This document shows positions 36,942-48,431 of a stretch of 64,000 nucleotides of DNA, one piece after another; position 1 is the first letter of the stretch; each line of letters starts with the position of its first letter. Location of the stretch: the NCBI GenBank assembly GCA_001464195.1, contig LNEY01000008.1, positions 24,236 through 88,235 on the forward strand, read 5' to 3'. The notes below the pieces were generated by a model, which had not been told where the DNA came from, did no database searches, and worked only from the letters and a program-made list of their open reading frames with translations. The stretch is from Burkholderiales bacterium Ga0077547. GTDB taxonomy: Bacteria > Pseudomonadota > Gammaproteobacteria > Burkholderiales > Burkholderiaceae_C. The position numbers were made by a program, and so were the translations under genes.

Positions 36942-37655
36942 ATGTCCAATGCCGATCTGAGCGCTGAGCTGCAACTTCAAACGGCCTTGATGCTGTTGAA
37001 GCAGGCCGGCCGCGAGCTCAGTGTCGATGCAGAACCCGGCTCGACCCCGTGGCTCCAGGCGGTGGTGGATGCGCTGTGCGATCTTTCCAGCCGAGATGCC
37101 TTGACCGGGCTGGCCAACCGGCGCCAGTTCGAGCTGACCATCACCCGCGAGATCGATCGCGTGGCCCGAGCCGGCGAGCCGGCACTGGTGTTGATGGCCG
37201 ACATCGACTATTTCAAGCGCGTCAACGACGCCTACGGCCACCCCGCGGGCGACGAAGTCATCAAGGTGGTGGCCGCTGCGCTGCAGGACTGTGTGCGCCC
37301 CATGGACACGGTGGCGCGCTACGGCGGCGAAGAGTTCGCCATCATCCTTCCCAACTGCCCGACGGCCTTCGGGCTCACAGTGGCTGAGCGCATCCGTTCC
37401 AAGGTGGAGCGCCGACCGATCAACGTGGCGCCGGGCGTCGACGTGAACGTCACCATCAGCATCGGCGGTGCGTTTGCACCGCAGTGGGTGCGGTCATCGG
37501 CCGCGTTGTGGGTCGAGCGCGCCGACCGCCAGCTGTACCTAGCGAAAACCCAGGGTCGTAACCGTGTTTGTCTCGAACACGCTCCAGTGGTTCTGGTCAG
37601 TGCCGAAGAGAAGGGGATGCTGTTCGGCACTTCCCAGTTCCAAGACCTTGAATGA
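36942..37655 (+). CDS. GGDEF-domain diguanylate cyclase
   Basis: 237 aa from ATG 36942 (a GTG at 36930 would add four residues). About 50 residues of helical N-terminal region precede a single GGDEF domain: SSRDALTGLANRRQFE near 49-64, MADIDYFKRVNDAYGHPAGD near 84-103, and active-site GGEEF near 127-131, so catalysis is expected. No RxxD inhibitory site is seen four residues before the motif (PMDTVARYGG). It makes cyclic di-GMP. The neighbouring che and FleN-like genes suggest control of motility. Confidence 0.92.
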   Translation: MSNADLSAELQLQTALMLLKQAGRELSVDAEPGSTPWLQAVVDALCDLSSRDALTGLANRRQFELTITREIDRVARAGEPALVLMADIDYFKRVNDAYGHPAGDEVIKVVAAALQDCVRPMDTVARYGGEEFAIILPNCPTAFGLTVAERIRSKVERRPINVAPGVDVNVTISIGGAFAPQWVRSSAALWVERADRQLYLAKTQGRNRVCLEHAPVVLVSAEEKGMLFGTSQFQDLE

Positions 37656-37665
37656 TGTCCCTGAC

Positions 37666-38481
37666 ATGACCCCCCCCACCGATCCTTCTGCCCGACCCAG
37701 TCCGCAGGCCGGCGGCCGCCGCGCTCGCACGATCGCGGTGACCAGCGGAAAAGGGGGTGTCGGCAAGACCTTCGTCTCGGCCAACCTGGCGGCGGCGCTG
37801 ACGCGCCGCGGCCAGCGGGTGCTGGTGCTCGACGCCGACTTGGGGCTGGCCAATCTCGATGTCGTGCTGAATCTCTACCCAAAGACCACGCTGCACGACG
37901 TGTTCACCGGCAAATGTGATCTGGAGGCGGCAATCCTGCCGGCGCCAGGGGGCTTCTCGGTGCTGTTGGCCGGCTCTGGGCTGGTCGAGTACTCGCGGTT
38001 GACCAACGAGGTGCGCGAGCAGCTGCTGGACATCATCGAGAAGATGAAGCCACGCTTCGACTGCATCATTCTCGACACCGGCGCCGGCATTTCCGATGTG
38101 GTGCTGTTTGCGGTGTCGCTGGCCGATGAGGTGCTGGTGGTGGCGACGCCCGAACCCACCTCGCTCACCGATGCCTACGCCACGATCAAGGTACTGGCGA
38201 CTCAACAGGCCCGCCGCTACATCAAGCTCGTGGTCAACCAAGTGGCTCGTCCAGGCGACGGGCGCACGATCCGCGGGCAACTGCAGCAGGTGATCGACCG
38301 TTATGTGTCACCGATGCTGGGCGCCGAGAGCGAGTCGCTGAAGCTCGATCTCCTCGGCGAGGTGCCGAGCGACACAGCCGTGCGCGAGGCGATCCTGAAG
38401 CGCCAGTTGCTGATGGAAGCGTCGCCTGGCAGCCCAGCGGCGCTGGGTGTGGGCCTGCTCGCCGACAAGCTGCTGGGGTGA
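37666..38481 (+). CDS. FleN/FlhG-like MinD/ParA family ATPase
   Basis: 271 aa. Deviant Walker A VTSGKGGVGKTFVSANLAAA near 24-43, LDADLGLANLDVVLNLYP near 55-72, and DCIILDTGAGISDVVLFAVS near 130-149 with the switch II Asp. The DADLGLAN-D pattern is that of flagellar-number regulators and related MinD-like proteins. The C-terminal region (YIKLVVNQVARPGDGRTI, LLGEVPSD) also fits. It follows the GGDEF gene by 10 bases and overlaps the globin gene by four. Placement beside chemotaxis genes favours a flagellar role, but flhF and flagellar genes are not in the window. Confidence 0.82.
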   Translation: MTPPTDPSARPSPQAGGRRARTIAVTSGKGGVGKTFVSANLAAALTRRGQRVLVLDADLGLANLDVVLNLYPKTTLHDVFTGKCDLEAAILPAPGGFSVLLAGSGLVEYSRLTNEVREQLLDIIEKMKPRFDCIILDTGAGISDVVLFAVSLADEVLVVATPEPTSLTDAYATIKVLATQQARRYIKLVVNQVARPGDGRTIRGQLQQVIDRYVSPMLGAESESLKLDLLGEVPSDTAVREAILKRQLLMEASPGSPAALGVGLLADKLLG

Positions 38482-38861
38482 GCGACATCCCATTCGAGTT
38501 GCTCGGTGGCGAGCCCGCCGTTCGTCAACTCGTCGATCGCTTCTACGACCTGATGGACCTGGAGCCCGCGTACGCCGGGCTCCGTGCTCTGCATCCCCAG
38601 ACCCTCGAAGGCTCGCGTGACAAGCTGCACTGGTTCCTGTGCGGCTGGCTGGGTGGCCCTCAGCTCTATGTCGAAAAATTCGGCCACCCCCGCCTGCGCG
38701 CCCGGCACCTGCCGTACGCGATCGGCATCGCCGAACGCGATCAGTGGCTCGCCTGCATGAACCAGGCCATGCGCGAATTGGGGCTCGACGCCTCGATATC
38801 GGCGCGTCTGGCCGAGTCGTTCTTCGGTACGGCAGACTGGATGCGCAACAAGGGTGCGTGA
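38478..38861 (+). CDS. Group II truncated hemoglobin
   Basis: 127 aa from a GTG at 38478 that overlaps the FleN-like stop (GTGA). Landmarks: VRQLVDRFYDLMD near 15-27 with the B10 Tyr in the FYD segment, LHWFLCGWLGGPQLYVEKFG near 51-69, and HPRLRARHLPYAIG near 70-83, where the His of RARH is the proximal heme ligand; Trp near the end (DWMRN) fits group II. It binds heme and oxygen or nitric oxide. Translational coupling to a MinD-like ATPase is unusual. Confidence 0.92.
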   Translation: MSDIPFELLGGEPAVRQLVDRFYDLMDLEPAYAGLRALHPQTLEGSRDKLHWFLCGWLGGPQLYVEKFGHPRLRARHLPYAIGIAERDQWLACMNQAMRELGLDASISARLAESFFGTADWMRNKGA

Positions 38862-38870
38862 CGGCAGCGA

Positions 38871-39578
38871 CTAGTCGAGTCGCGGGCTTCGCGTTTTGCG
38901 TGCGCCCTCGGTCTTCGGTAGCGCCTGTGGCCCCGTGGGTTTCAGCAGCACCAGCAGCGCACCGTTACCGCCATCGGCCGCGCGTGCATGGGCGAAGGCA
39001 ATCACCTCGCTTTTCTGCACCAGCCAGGTCTTGACCTTGGCCTTCAGCACCGGCTCGCGCCCTGGTGAGCCATTGCCCTTGCCGTGGATGACGCGCACGC
39101 AGCGCAACCCGTGGCGAACCGCTTCGCGCAGGAAGCTCGCGAGTTGTTCGCGCGCCTCGTCGCGCCGCAGGCCATGCAGGTCCAGCTGCGCCTGGATCGC
39201 CCAGACCCCGCGCCTCAGCTTGCGCACCACTTCCGGCCCGATGCCCTGGCCGCGCCACGAGAGCGCGTCGTCGGTCTCGAGCAGCGACTCGACATCGAAT
39301 TCGTCCGAGATCGCCTCACGCAGCACGGCGGCCTCGTCGCGTTCGCGCTGGCGCGGCAACGGCTCGACGCGCGGTCGGGCCAGCGGCAGCACCACCGCAT
39401 GGCGCAGTGGCAGCACGGGCCCGACGGTGTGCTCGAAAAGATGCCGCTCGCGAAGTTCTTGCGCGGCCTTGGCTCGGGCTTCGGCCTCTCGCCTTGCGGC
39501 CTCGGCCGCGGCCTTGGACAGCGTCTTCTTCAGCGTGGCCAGGTCCTGCAGACTGCGCACACTGCGCGGGGTCGTCAC
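38871..39578 (-). CDS. Smr/MutS2-type endonuclease domain protein
   Basis: 235 aa. N-terminal about 90 residues are charged (Lys/Arg/Glu-rich coiled coil-like); the Smr domain from about 130 contains [19 protein letters not shown] near 133-151 and [15 protein letters not shown] near 159-173, ending ALLVLLKP. Stand-alone Smr proteins act as nucleases, for example on collided-ribosome mRNA or branched DNA. Its start overlaps the radC stop by four bases, so it is co-translated with radC. Confidence 0.9.
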   Translation of the reverse strand: MTTPRSVRSLQDLATLKKTLSKAAAEAARREAEARAKAAQELRERHLFEHTVGPVLPLRHAVVLPLARPRVEPLPRQRERDEAAVLREAISDEFDVESLLETDDALSWRGQGIGPEVVRKLRRGVWAIQAQLDLHGLRRDEAREQLASFLREAVRHGLRCVRVIHGKGNGSPGREPVLKAKVKTWLVQKSEVIAFAHARAADGGNGALLVLLKPTGPQALPKTEGARKTRSPRLD

Positions 39579-40249
39579 AGCAGGCCCCTTTCCGCGAACG
39601 AGACGGCCTGGTCGCCGCCCACCACCAGGTGATCGATCACGCGCACATCGATCAGCGCCAAGGCCTGCTTCAGTGAGTGCGTCAGGAATTCATCGGCACG
39701 CGACGGCTCGGCGATGCCCGAGGGGTGGTTGTGGGCGAGGATGACGGCGCTGGCCTGCACCGCCAGTGCGCGCTTGACGATTTCACGAGGGTAGACGCTG
39801 GTCTGACTCAGCGTGCCGCGAAACATCGGCTCGAACTGCAGCAGCTGGTTCTGCACGTCCAGAAACATCACCGCAAATACTTCGTGCTCCTCGTGGGCCA
39901 GTTGCAGGCGCAGGAAGTCCTTCACTTCCTGCGGCGAAGAGAGCACGGTGCGCTGGGCCAGGCGCTGCGCCAGAGAGCGGCGGGCCAGCTCCATCACGGC
40001 CGTGATCTCGGCACGTTTCGCTGGTCCCAGGCCCTTGATGCACTTCAGATCGGCCGCGCTGGCCTGCAGCAGGCCTTGCAGGCCACCGAATGCATCGAGC
40101 AATTGCTGCGCCAATTGCAGCACCGAGGTGCCCCGCAGGCCGGTGCGCAGCAGCAGCGCGATCAGCTCGGCATCGGCCAGCGCCGCAGGACCCAGCGTCA
40201 GCAGCTTCTCGCGCGGTCGAGCGGCAGCTGGAATGTCTTTGAGCACCAT
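39575..40249 (-). CDS. radC: RadC/DUF2466 JAB-domain protein
   Basis: 224 aa. ATG 40249 gives the standard start [17 protein letters not shown]; an extension to 40306 enters the divergent fkpB promoter region. A helix-hairpin-helix segment ([21 protein letters not shown] near 60-80) precedes the JAMM motif [14 protein letters not shown] near 175-188. The molecular role of RadC is not established. Confidence 0.93.
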   Translation of the reverse strand: MVLKDIPAAARPREKLLTLGPAALADAELIALLLRTGLRGTSVLQLAQQLLDAFGGLQGLLQASAADLKCIKGLGPAKRAEITAVMELARRSLAQRLAQRTVLSSPQEVKDFLRLQLAHEEHEVFAVMFLDVQNQLLQFEPMFRGTLSQTSVYPREIVKRALAVQASAVILAHNHPSGIAEPSRADEFLTHSLKQALALIDVRVIDHLVVGGDQAVSFAERGLL

Positions 40250-40339
40250 GAATGCCTGGGGTGGTGTCGCGCTGCGAGATGGGCGGCGGCGACTCGTAAA
40301 ATTCAACCCAGTCTATCCAACCTCGAACTGGGCGCGCCC

Positions 40340-40783
40340 TTGAACTCTGTCATCGCGGGCTCCTTCCTCACGCTGCACTACCGGCTGGCCGGACCCGACG
40401 GTGCCGACATCATCAACACCTTCAGCGACAAGGCGGCCACCTTGTCATTAGGGACTGGCGAGCTGGCCCCGGCCATGGAGGCGCGCCTGATCGGCTTGCC
40501 TGAGGGGGCGCGCGCCACCTTCGAGCTGGCCGCCGGCGAGGCGTTCGGTTCGCGAAACTCCGACCTGTTGCAACGCGTGAAGCGTGCGATGCTGGATGAA
40601 TTGGGCGACCCTGACGAGCAGTATCGCCCTGGTGACGTGGTGCAGTTCCCGACGCCCGATGGCCAAGGCGCGTATGCGGGCGTTGTGCGCGAGGTTGGCG
40701 ACGACTGGGTCCTGTTCGACTTCAACCACCCGCTGGCTGGCCAGCCGGTGACCTTCGAAGTGCATCTGATTGGAGTGTTGTGA
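40340..40783 (+). CDS. fkpB: FKBP-type peptidyl-prolyl isomerase, SlpA/FkpB type
   Basis: 147 aa from a TTG at 40340. FKBP core [18 protein letters not shown] near 4-21, [22 protein letters not shown] near 37-58, then the insert-in-flap region with [15 protein letters not shown] and [22 protein letters not shown] at the end, typical of the SlyD/SlpA branch. No in-frame ATG exists near the start. The stop overlaps ispH by one base (TGATG), the usual fkpB-ispH pairing. Confidence 0.9.
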   Translation: MNSVIAGSFLTLHYRLAGPDGADIINTFSDKAATLSLGTGELAPAMEARLIGLPEGARATFELAAGEAFGSRNSDLLQRVKRAMLDELGDPDEQYRPGDVVQFPTPDGQGAYAGVVREVGDDWVLFDFNHPLAGQPVTFEVHLIGVL

Positions 40784-41748
40784 TGAGTGCCGAAATCCGT
40801 GTCGAAGAAGTGCTGCTGGCCGAGCCGCGTGGCTTCTGTGCTGGCGTTGATCGCGCGATCGAGATCGTCGAGCGCGCGATCACCAAGTTCGGCGCGCCGA
40901 TCTACGTGCGCCACGAGATCGTGCACAACACCTATGTCGTCAACGACCTGAAGACCAAGGGCGCCATCTTCATCGAGGAACTGTCCGACGTGCCGCCCGG
41001 CGCGACGCTGGTCTTCAGCGCGCACGGTGTGTCGCAGGCGATCCGTCGCGAGGCGGCACAGCGGGGCTTCACGGTCTTCGATGCGACCTGCCCGCTGGTC
41101 ACGAAGGTCCACGTCGAGATGGCCAAGCTGCGCAAGGAGGGGTACGACTTCATCATGATCGGCCACAAGGGCCATCCTGAGGTCGAGGGCACGATTGGCC
41201 AGCTCAGCGAAGGCATCCATCTGGTCGAGGACGTGGCCGATGTCGAGCGGGTGCCTGTCGACGTGAATGCACGGTTGGCGGTGGTCACGCAAACCACGCT
41301 GTCTGTCGACGATGCCGCGGAAATCCTGGCCGCGGTGAAGCGCCGCTTCCCGAACGTGCGTGAACCCAAGCAGCAAGACATCTGCTACGCCACGCAGAAC
41401 CGGCAGGACGCGGTCAAGGTGCTGGCGCCAAATGTCGATGTGCTGGTGGTGGTGGGCAGCCTCAGCAGTTCCAACAGCAACCGGTTGCGCGAAGTGGCCC
41501 AGCGGCTGGGCACCGACGCCTACATGGTCGATTCGGCCGAAGACCTGATGCCCGAATGGTTCGCCGGCAAGAGCCGCGTCGGACTGACGGCTGGCGCATC
41601 GGCGCCAGAGATCCTGGTCAAGCAAGTGATCGAACGTTTGAGGGCACTGGGTGCGGTGTCCGTGCGCACCATGCCGGGCGTGCTTGAAACAGTCCACTTC
41701 CCGTTGCCGATGGGGCTCGGCGACAAGTCGATGCAGACGACCGGCTGA
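40783..41748 (+). CDS. ispH: 4-hydroxy-3-methylbut-2-enyl diphosphate reductase
   Basis: 321 aa. Three iron-sulfur cysteines are visible in [12 protein letters not shown] near 14-25, [12 protein letters not shown] near 100-111 and [12 protein letters not shown] near 198-209; [10 protein letters not shown] near 129-138 and [11 protein letters not shown] near 228-238 bind substrate. It makes IPP and DMAPP, the last step of the MEP pathway. ATG 40783 is chosen over a GTG one codon upstream. Confidence 0.97.
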   Translation: MSAEIRVEEVLLAEPRGFCAGVDRAIEIVERAITKFGAPIYVRHEIVHNTYVVNDLKTKGAIFIEELSDVPPGATLVFSAHGVSQAIRREAAQRGFTVFDATCPLVTKVHVEMAKLRKEGYDFIMIGHKGHPEVEGTIGQLSEGIHLVEDVADVERVPVDVNARLAVVTQTTLSVDDAAEILAAVKRRFPNVREPKQQDICYATQNRQDAVKVLAPNVDVLVVVGSLSSSNSNRLREVAQRLGTDAYMVDSAEDLMPEWFAGKSRVGLTAGASAPEILVKQVIERLRALGAVSVRTMPGVLETVHFPLPMGLGDKSMQTTG

Positions 41749-41802
41749 CGCCGGCCTCGGCAGTGCCCCTGCCTACAATTCGCCGCTTCACGTCACCCCT
41801 AG

Positions 41803-43131
<1,329 letters not shown>

Positions 43132-43210
43132 GACCGGGGTGGTTTGGGGCGGTGTGCTGCGCTAGAATTCTGAGTTCCGGTTTTGACCGACCGGCAGCAT
43201 CGAACATGCT

Positions 43211-43300
<90 letters not shown>

Positions 43301-43312
43301 CAGCTAGTAAAT

Positions 43313-43337
43313 ACGGGCCTTCGCGGCCCGTTTTTTT
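43313..43337 (+). terminator. Intrinsic terminator after tRNA-Ser
   Basis: ACGGGCC, loop TTCGC, GGCCCGT, followed by seven T residues. Confidence 0.9.
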
Positions 43338-43404
43338 ATCCATCAATGAACCCCTCCACAGGGATCGGCTCCATGCAGGGTCACTGAAACCTCTTGCGAC
43401 CTCG

Positions 43405-44559
43405 ATGGACACCTCAAACAAGAATTCGCTGGCTGCCGCACCGGGCACGGCATGGCATCTGCGCCCCGGACTGCGGCGCGCACCCGGCTTGCTTGTTCTC
43501 GTCCTGTGCACCCAGTTCTTGCTGGGTTGCGCTGCCATCGCCCAGCCGTGCCCGCCCCGCCACACCGCATCGCCACAGTCTGATGGTGCTTGTGGCTTCG
43601 TCAACGCCCCCAATCCCCAGGCGCTGCCGTCACGCGACAACTGGTCGATCTGGACCCGCTTTCTGGGCCAGAAACCCGAGGGCACGGTGCCGACCGACCC
43701 GATTCCGGTGCGCCGCCTGGACCGTGCGGCGCTCGACGCACTGAGCGACAAAGCTGTCCACATCATCCGCCTCGGACATTCATCGCATTTGCTCAAACTG
43801 CGCGGCCGCTACTGGCTGATCGATCCCGTGTTCAGCGAGCGTGCATCGCCGGTTTCCTTCGCGGGTCCGAAGCGGTTTCATCCAGCCCCGCTGTCATTGA
43901 GTGAACTGCCGCCGATCGAAGGGTTGATCCTCTCGCACGACCACTACGACCACCTGGACCGGTTGACCATTGAAACGCTGAAGCAGCGCGTGCAGCGGCA
44001 TTACGTGCCACTGGGCGTGGCTGCGCGCCTGGTCGCCATGGGTGTGCCGGCCGAGCGCATTGAGGAGTTTGACTGGTGGCAGTCCCATGCCGCAGGCGAT
44101 GTCACGCTCACGGCCACGCCCGCGCAACACTTCTCCGGACGCACACCGTGGGACCGCAACAGCACCCTGTGGGCATCGTGGGTCATCGCCATCGACGGGG
44201 CTCGCATCTATTACAGCGGTGATACCGGCTATTCCGACAGCTTCAAGCAGATCGGCGAGCGCTTCGGCGGGTTCGACATCGCTCTGATGGAGAACGGCGC
44301 CTACGATTCCTACTGGCCGAGCCTGCATCTGACGCCTGAGCAGACCGTGCAGGCCTTCGTCGATCTGCGCGCAAAGCTGCTGTACCTGGTGCACAACAGC
44401 ACCTTTGATCTGGCACTGCATGGGTGGCGCCACCCGATGGACAGTGTGTGGGCCCTGGCCGAGCAGAAGAAACTGCCACTGGCCACGCCCGAGATCGGCG
44501 AGGTGCTGACCTTGGGACAGCCTCGTGAGAACAAGGCTTGGTGGAAAGACTTGCGCTGA
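43405..44559 (+). CDS. MBL-fold metallo-hydrolase lipoprotein (NAPE-PLD/UlaG-like)
   Basis: 384 aa. A hydrophobic signal near 27-41 ends in FLLGC, a lipobox, so the protein is probably a lipoprotein anchored at Cys42. The metallo-beta-lactamase core includes IRLGHSSHLL near 123-132, the metal motif SHDHYDHLD near 179-187, TPAQHFSGRTP near 238-248 and YYSGDTGYSD near 271-280. The order fits N-acyl-phosphatidylethanolamine phospholipase D-like hydrolases. The natural substrate is unknown; phospholipid cleavage in the envelope is plausible. Confidence 0.88.
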   Translation: MDTSNKNSLAAAPGTAWHLRPGLRRAPGLLVLVLCTQFLLGCAAIAQPCPPRHTASPQSDGACGFVNAPNPQALPSRDNWSIWTRFLGQKPEGTVPTDPIPVRRLDRAALDALSDKAVHIIRLGHSSHLLKLRGRYWLIDPVFSERASPVSFAGPKRFHPAPLSLSELPPIEGLILSHDHYDHLDRLTIETLKQRVQRHYVPLGVAARLVAMGVPAERIEEFDWWQSHAAGDVTLTATPAQHFSGRTPWDRNSTLWASWVIAIDGARIYYSGDTGYSDSFKQIGERFGGFDIALMENGAYDSYWPSLHLTPEQTVQAFVDLRAKLLYLVHNSTFDLALHGWRHPMDSVWALAEQKKLPLATPEIGEVLTLGQPRENKAWWKDLR

Positions 44560-44688
44560 GCCAGTCCAGGCCGCATTCGCCTGCTTCTGAAAGATCTGAA
44601 TAGCGGGATTCGACGGACCTGATTCGCGCCAGTGCAGCCCGGCCTGCGTGCTATCTTCATCGCCCATGTCAGAACAGGATCGACACCC

Positions 44689-45471
44689 ATGAGCTACCAC
44701 ATCGATCTCTCCGGCCGCGTTGCGCTGGTGACCGGCGCGTCCAGCGGACTCGGGACGCAGTTCGCGAAGACCTTGGCTGCAGCCGGCGCGGCGGTGGTGC
44801 TGGCCGGGCGCAACATGGAGCGGCTGAAAACGCTGCGTGCCGAGATCGAGGGCGATGGCGGCGATGCACACGTGGTCGTGCTCGACCCGACCGACGTGGC
44901 CAGCATCCGCTCGGCGGTGGCGCACGCCGAAACCGAGATGGGCACGATCGACATCCTGGTCAACAACTCGGGCGTCAGCACCACGCAGAAGCTGACCGAG
45001 GTGACCGAGGACGACTACGACTTCGTGTTCGACATCAACACCCGCGGCAGCTTCTTTGTCGCGCAGGAGGTCGGCAAGCGGATGATCGCGCGGGCCAAGG
45101 GCGCGGCGCCCGGCACCTTTACCGGTGGGCGCATCGTCAACATCGCCTCGATGGCCGGGCTGAAGGTGCTGAGCAAGATCGGCGTCTACAGCATGAGCAA
45201 GGCGGCGGTCATTCACATGACCCGCGCCATGGCGCTTGAATGGGGCAAGCACGGCATCAACGTCAACGCGATCTGCCCCGGCTACATCGACACCGACATG
45301 AACCACCACGAGTGGCTGACGGATGCCGGCAAGCGGCTGATCGACACGCTACCGCGCAAGCGCATCGGCCAGCCGAAAGACCTGGACGTGGTGCTGATGA
45401 TGCTGTGCGCCAATGAAAGCCATTTCATCAACGGCGCAGTGATCCAGGCGGACGACGGCTACGCCCTCTGA
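44689..45471 (+). CDS. Short-chain dehydrogenase/reductase
   Basis: 260 aa classical SDR. NAD(P) motif TGASSGLGTQFA near 15-26, NNSG near 92-95, catalytic Ser in NIASMAGL, YSMSKAA (Tyr-x-x-x-Lys) near 166-172 and ICPGYIDTDM near 198-207. An Arg in LAGRN near 40-44 suggests NADPH preference. It precedes the CoA-transferase genes by 110 bases, which suggests 3-oxoacyl or 3-hydroxyacyl metabolism, but the substrate is not established. Confidence 0.9.
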   Translation: MSYHIDLSGRVALVTGASSGLGTQFAKTLAAAGAAVVLAGRNMERLKTLRAEIEGDGGDAHVVVLDPTDVASIRSAVAHAETEMGTIDILVNNSGVSTTQKLTEVTEDDYDFVFDINTRGSFFVAQEVGKRMIARAKGAAPGTFTGGRIVNIASMAGLKVLSKIGVYSMSKAAVIHMTRAMALEWGKHGINVNAICPGYIDTDMNHHEWLTDAGKRLIDTLPRKRIGQPKDLDVVLMMLCANESHFINGAVIQADDGYAL

Positions 45472-45581
45472 ACAGCGGTCGCGCAGATTCCTCCAAGCCG
45501 CGCCGCCCGGCAACGGCACAATCAGAACCGGTGTGGCCGAATGGCCAGCGGACATGGCACTGAGTCCTGGAGAGGAATGCA

Positions 45582-46301
45582 ATGAACAAGGTGTATCCGA
45601 GCGCCGCTGCGGCGCTCAAGGGCGTGGTGGCCGATGGCCAACTGCTGGCCGTGGGCGGTTTCGGCCTGTGCGGCATTCCCGAGGCATTGATCGCGGCGCT
45701 GCGTGACAGCGGTGTCAAGAACCTGACGGTGATTTCGAACAACGCCGGTGTCGACGGTTTCGGTCTGGGCCAATTGCTCGAAACCCGTCAGATCAAGAAG
45801 ATGATTTCCAGCTACGTCGGCGAGAACAAGGAATTCGAGCGCCAGTATCTGGCGGGCGAGTTGGAGTTGGAATTCACGCCGCAGGGCACGCTGGCCGAGA
45901 AGCTGCGCGCCGGCGGTGCCGGCATCCCCGCCTTCTTCACCAAGACCGGGGTCGGCACGCTGGTGGCCGAGGGCAAGGAAACCCGCGAGTTCGATGGTTC
46001 TGTCTACGTGATGGAGCGCGCGCTGTGCCCCGAGGTCAGCCTGGTCAAGGCCTGGAAGGCCGATGAGAGCGGCAACCTGCTGTTTCGCCGCACCGCGCGC
46101 AACTTCAACCCGGCGGTGGCGATGGCCGGGCGCCTCACCATCGCCGAGGTCGAGGAGATCGTGCCCACCGGCACCTTCGACCCGGATTCGGTGCACCTGC
46201 CCGGGATCTACGTGCACCGCCTGGTGCTCAACAAGAACCCTGAGAAGCGCATCGAGAAGCGCACGCTGACCGAGAAGTCGACAGAGAAAGCAGGAGCCTG
46301 A
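45582..46301 (+). CDS. scoA: 3-oxoacid CoA-transferase subunit A
   Basis: 239 aa family I CoA-transferase alpha subunit. [16 protein letters not shown] near 24-39 is the CoA-binding glycine motif; [21 protein letters not shown] near 77-97 and [17 protein letters not shown] near 145-161 are typical. It begins at the ATG at 45582 after a GAGAGGA ribosome binding site and is followed two bases later by subunit B. The pair moves CoA from succinyl-CoA to acetoacetate or a related 3-oxoacid. Confidence 0.95.
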   Translation: MNKVYPSAAAALKGVVADGQLLAVGGFGLCGIPEALIAALRDSGVKNLTVISNNAGVDGFGLGQLLETRQIKKMISSYVGENKEFERQYLAGELELEFTPQGTLAEKLRAGGAGIPAFFTKTGVGTLVAEGKETREFDGSVYVMERALCPEVSLVKAWKADESGNLLFRRTARNFNPAVAMAGRLTIAEVEEIVPTGTFDPDSVHLPGIYVHRLVLNKNPEKRIEKRTLTEKSTEKAGA

Positions 46302-46303
46302 CC

Positions 46304-46942
<639 letters not shown>

Positions 46943-46968
46943 GCCCTGTTCATTCACCTACCAGCCGA

Positions 46969-46998
46969 AGGCGCGTCGTTGACGCGCCTTTTTGTTTT
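46969..46998 (+). terminator. Intrinsic terminator after the CoA-transferase operon
   Basis: AGGCGCGTC, loop GTT, GACGCGCCT, then TTTTGTTTT. Confidence 0.9.
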
Positions 46999-47013
46999 GC
47001 GCGAATGGCTTGT

Positions 47014-47335
47014 GCTGCCGAGGGCATGGAGTGACCGGCTCCGCTCATGTCCCCCAGGCCGGGTCACCGCACAAACGCTTCGGGGCAGACCGATCCGGCC
47101 TTCCTCCTTTACTTCGCTACGCCCGTCACCCCATGCCCTGGGCAGCCGCGACCATCGAAGCACGCAAAGAACTCTAGACCCCGAACTGTTGCAGTGGTGC
47201 CAAAGCACTGCGGCGGGGCGCTGTGTGTAGTGAAGTAAAGGAGGAGGGCCGGCGGGATTGAGGCCAAAGCGAACAGCTGGTGATCCGGCCCGGGGGACAT
47301 GAACGGAGCGCAGTGCCCCGCCGCAGCGCTCGCGT
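47014..47335. repeat. Nested inverted-repeat element in a gene-free 397-bp region
   Basis: No convincing gene lies between the CoA-transferase terminator and pyrD. Two diverged arms of about 82 bases are inverted: 47038-47120 (begins GCTCCGCTCATGTCCCCC, ends TCCTTTACTTCGCTAC) and 47228-47309 (begins GTAGTGAAGTAAAGGAGG, ends GGGGGACATGAACGGAGC). Nested in the left half is a second inverted pair, 47014-47035 and 47125-47146, identical at about 20 of 22 positions. A short hairpin GCAGTG...CACTGC lies at about 47191-47211 between the large arms. The layout resembles a dispersed palindromic intergenic element rather than an IS; no transposase frame is present. Confidence 0.7.
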
Positions 47336-47339
47336 AGAT

Positions 47340-48383
47340 CTAGTTGCGTTGCGACTTCAACGCGCGAGCCGCCTCGGTCACCAGCTCCGGCCCTTTGTAA
47401 ATGAAGCCGGTGTAGATCTGCACCAGATCAGCACCGGCGGCCACTTTGGCGACTGCATCGGCACCGCTCATCACGCCACCCACGCCGATGATCGGGTAGC
47501 CCGTGCCGAGCTCGGCACGCAACTGCCGGATGACCGCATTGCTGGCCTCGAAGACCGGGGCGCCTGACAGGCCACCGGCTTCGCTGGCGTTTGGCAGGTG
47601 CTTCACCGCTTCACGCGAAATCGTCGTGTTGGTCGCGATCACGCCGCTGATGCCGTGGCTCTTCAGCGTCCTGGCGATCACGCGAATCTGGTCTTCGACC
47701 AGGTCGGGGGCGATCTTCACGAACATCGGCACCTGGCGGCCGTGGCGCTCGGCCAGCGTGCGGTGACGCTCCGACAGCGCCCCCAGCAACGCGTCGAGCG
47801 CCTCGTCACTTTGCAGCGCCCGCAGGTTCTGGGTGTTCGGTGACGAGATGTTGACCGTCACGTAATCGGCGTGTGGATACACGCCTTCCAGACAGGTCAG
47901 GTAGTCGTCGACCGCACGCTCGATCGGCGTCACCGCGTTCTTGCCGATGTTCAGGCCGAGAATGCCGCCCTGTTGCCGAAACTTCGCGCGCTGCACGTTG
48001 GCGATGAAGTCGGCGAGCCCGCCGTTGTTGAAGCCCAGGCGGTTGATCAGCGCGTTGGCGTCGGTCAGGCGCCACATCCGCGGCTTCGGATTGCCAGGCT
48101 GCGCCAGCGGCGTGACCGTGCCGACCTCGACGAAGCCGAACCCCAGCGCGCCGAAGCCATCGATGCAGCGGCCATTCTTGTCGAGCCCAGCGGCCAGACC
48201 GATGCGGTTCGGAAAGCGCAGACCTGCCACCGTTACCGGGTCGTCAATGCGCGTCTGACGGATCGCGCACATCAACGGCGTGTGCTGGATGCGCGCGAGG
48301 GTGTCCAGCGTCAGGTCATGCGCCTGTTCCGGGTCGAGTCCGAACAGGAACGGGCGTGTCAGTGCGTAGGGGAGGAGGGCCAT
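47340..48383 (-). CDS. pyrD: Dihydroorotate dehydrogenase (quinone)
   Basis: 347 aa class 2 enzyme. A membrane-associating N-terminal helix ([20 protein letters not shown] near 3-22) precedes the FMN barrel: [21 protein letters not shown] near 61-81, [15 protein letters not shown] near 89-103, [15 protein letters not shown] near 177-191 with the catalytic Ser, and [13 protein letters not shown] near 303-315. It oxidises dihydroorotate to orotate in pyrimidine synthesis. Confidence 0.97.
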   Translation of the reverse strand: MALLPYALTRPFLFGLDPEQAHDLTLDTLARIQHTPLMCAIRQTRIDDPVTVAGLRFPNRIGLAAGLDKNGRCIDGFGALGFGFVEVGTVTPLAQPGNPKPRMWRLTDANALINRLGFNNGGLADFIANVQRAKFRQQGGILGLNIGKNAVTPIERAVDDYLTCLEGVYPHADYVTVNISSPNTQNLRALQSDEALDALLGALSERHRTLAERHGRQVPMFVKIAPDLVEDQIRVIARTLKSHGISGVIATNTTISREAVKHLPNASEAGGLSGAPVFEASNAVIRQLRAELGTGYPIIGVGGVMSGADAVAKVAAGADLVQIYTGFIYKGPELVTEAARALKSQRN

Positions 48384-48431
48384 GAAGGGTGCGCGGGATA
48401 ATTCAGGATTGTCTCAAACGGTTTCCTTGTC

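Noticed and set aside
47014..47335. CRISPR array or insertion sequence in the gene-free region
   Set aside because: Arms are inverted, not direct repeats with spacers, and no transposase frame or target duplication is visible.
47000..47339. Short plus- and minus-strand ORFs (60-95 codons) near the inverted repeat
   Set aside because: They follow from the palindromic structure and lack motifs or ribosome binding sites.
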